NCBI RefSeq assembly: GCF_001939115.1
Contig: NZ_MQTZ01000041.1
Coordinates: 250,816 to 314,815 of the forward strand
Reading direction: 5' to 3'
DNA length: 64,000 nt
From: Leptolyngbya sp. 'hensonii'
GTDB taxonomy: Bacteria; Cyanobacteriota; Cyanobacteriia; GCF-001939115
The notes beneath the pieces are model-generated. The model did not search any database. It worked only from the letters and a program-made list of their open reading frames with translations, and was not told where the DNA came from. Shown here piece after piece: positions 63,950 to 64,000 of the stretch; the stretch's first letter is position 1; each line of letters begins with the position of its first letter. The position numbers and the translations under genes were made by a program.

Positions 63950-64000
63950 TCTTCAGAAGCTGCCCTGCTGCGGCGAATCCAGACCATATAAACCAGGACT
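63946..64000 (-). CDS. C-terminal end of a minus-strand gene (runs off window)
   Basis: The last 17 codons before a TAG (63948-63946) read LVYMVWIRRSRAASED after a partial codon. A hydrophobic stretch ending in Arg-Arg suggests the C-terminus of a membrane protein. It overlaps the YjbQ stop codon. Too short for a family call. Confidence 0.4.
   Translation of the reverse strand, partial: VLVYMVWIRRSRAASED

Overview
The window comes from a cyanobacterium, probably a filamentous or Leptolyngbya-like one. Palindromes of the GCGATCGC type are frequent. There is an omega-6 acyl-lipid desaturase, a Ycf66 protein, a GUN4-domain protein, a PEP-CTERM protein, a phytochrome with its CheY-like partner, several multi-sensor hybrid kinases, and families of dispersed palindromic repeats. 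No plasmid, prophage integrase, IS transposase, rRNA operon or CRISPR array was seen.

Layout. 1-10.3 kb: the 5' part of an exported HEAT-repeat protein, then a tight minus-strand cluster (AroE-like dehydrogenase, TIM-barrel isomerase/epimerase, Gfo/Idh/MocA oxidoreductase, D-apionate-lactonase-like protein). It faces a LarA-type racemase, an AEC transporter and a sugar-binding lipoprotein; together these look like an uncharacterised polyol or sugar-acid pathway. 10.5-25 kb: a membrane hybrid kinase converges on a six-gene minus-strand operon. That operon starts with a REC-GAF-kinase protein lacking its phospho-acceptor His and continues with contractile-injection-system-like genes: a 134-aa protein, a gp19-like tube protein, a 1894-aa disordered repeat protein, a CIS tube/baseplate protein and a VgrG-like spike. 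Sheath, gp25-like wedge, large baseplate proteins and AAA ATPase are absent here. 25-32 kb: PEP-CTERM protein, Rcp1-like regulator, phytochrome kinase, AlkA-like glycosylase, methyltransferase and a possible degenerate Crp-like protein.

32-39 kb: a large PAS/GAF kinase with one cyanobacteriochrome-like GAF, then a protein with two tandem NHLP-leader-like domains beside a 4-Cys pseudokinase fused to a periplasmic-binding domain. 39-40.4 kb: a gene-poor stretch with a 52-aa small gene and a 63-bp repeat with hairpin symmetry. 40.4-45 kb: an operon of a ClpP-fold SDH_sah protein, two CUT1 sugar permeases flanking a GUN4 lipoprotein, and an LD-carboxypeptidase. 45-64 kb: a hybrid kinase, desaturase, TldD/PmbA protein, Ycf66, a 959-aa TPR protein, a small cyanobacterial protein, an SGNH hydrolase, a sugar-nucleotide oxidoreductase, an HAD phosphatase, a CNNM/CorC protein, a tRNA with CAT anticodon, PyrE and YjbQ.

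The strongest leads are the tail-like operon headed by a His-less sensor kinase, the tandem-NHLP/pseudokinase pair, and the sugar-acid cluster. Altered chromophore-pocket residues occur in two photoreceptor candidates. All functions are read from sequence motifs; no searches were run.
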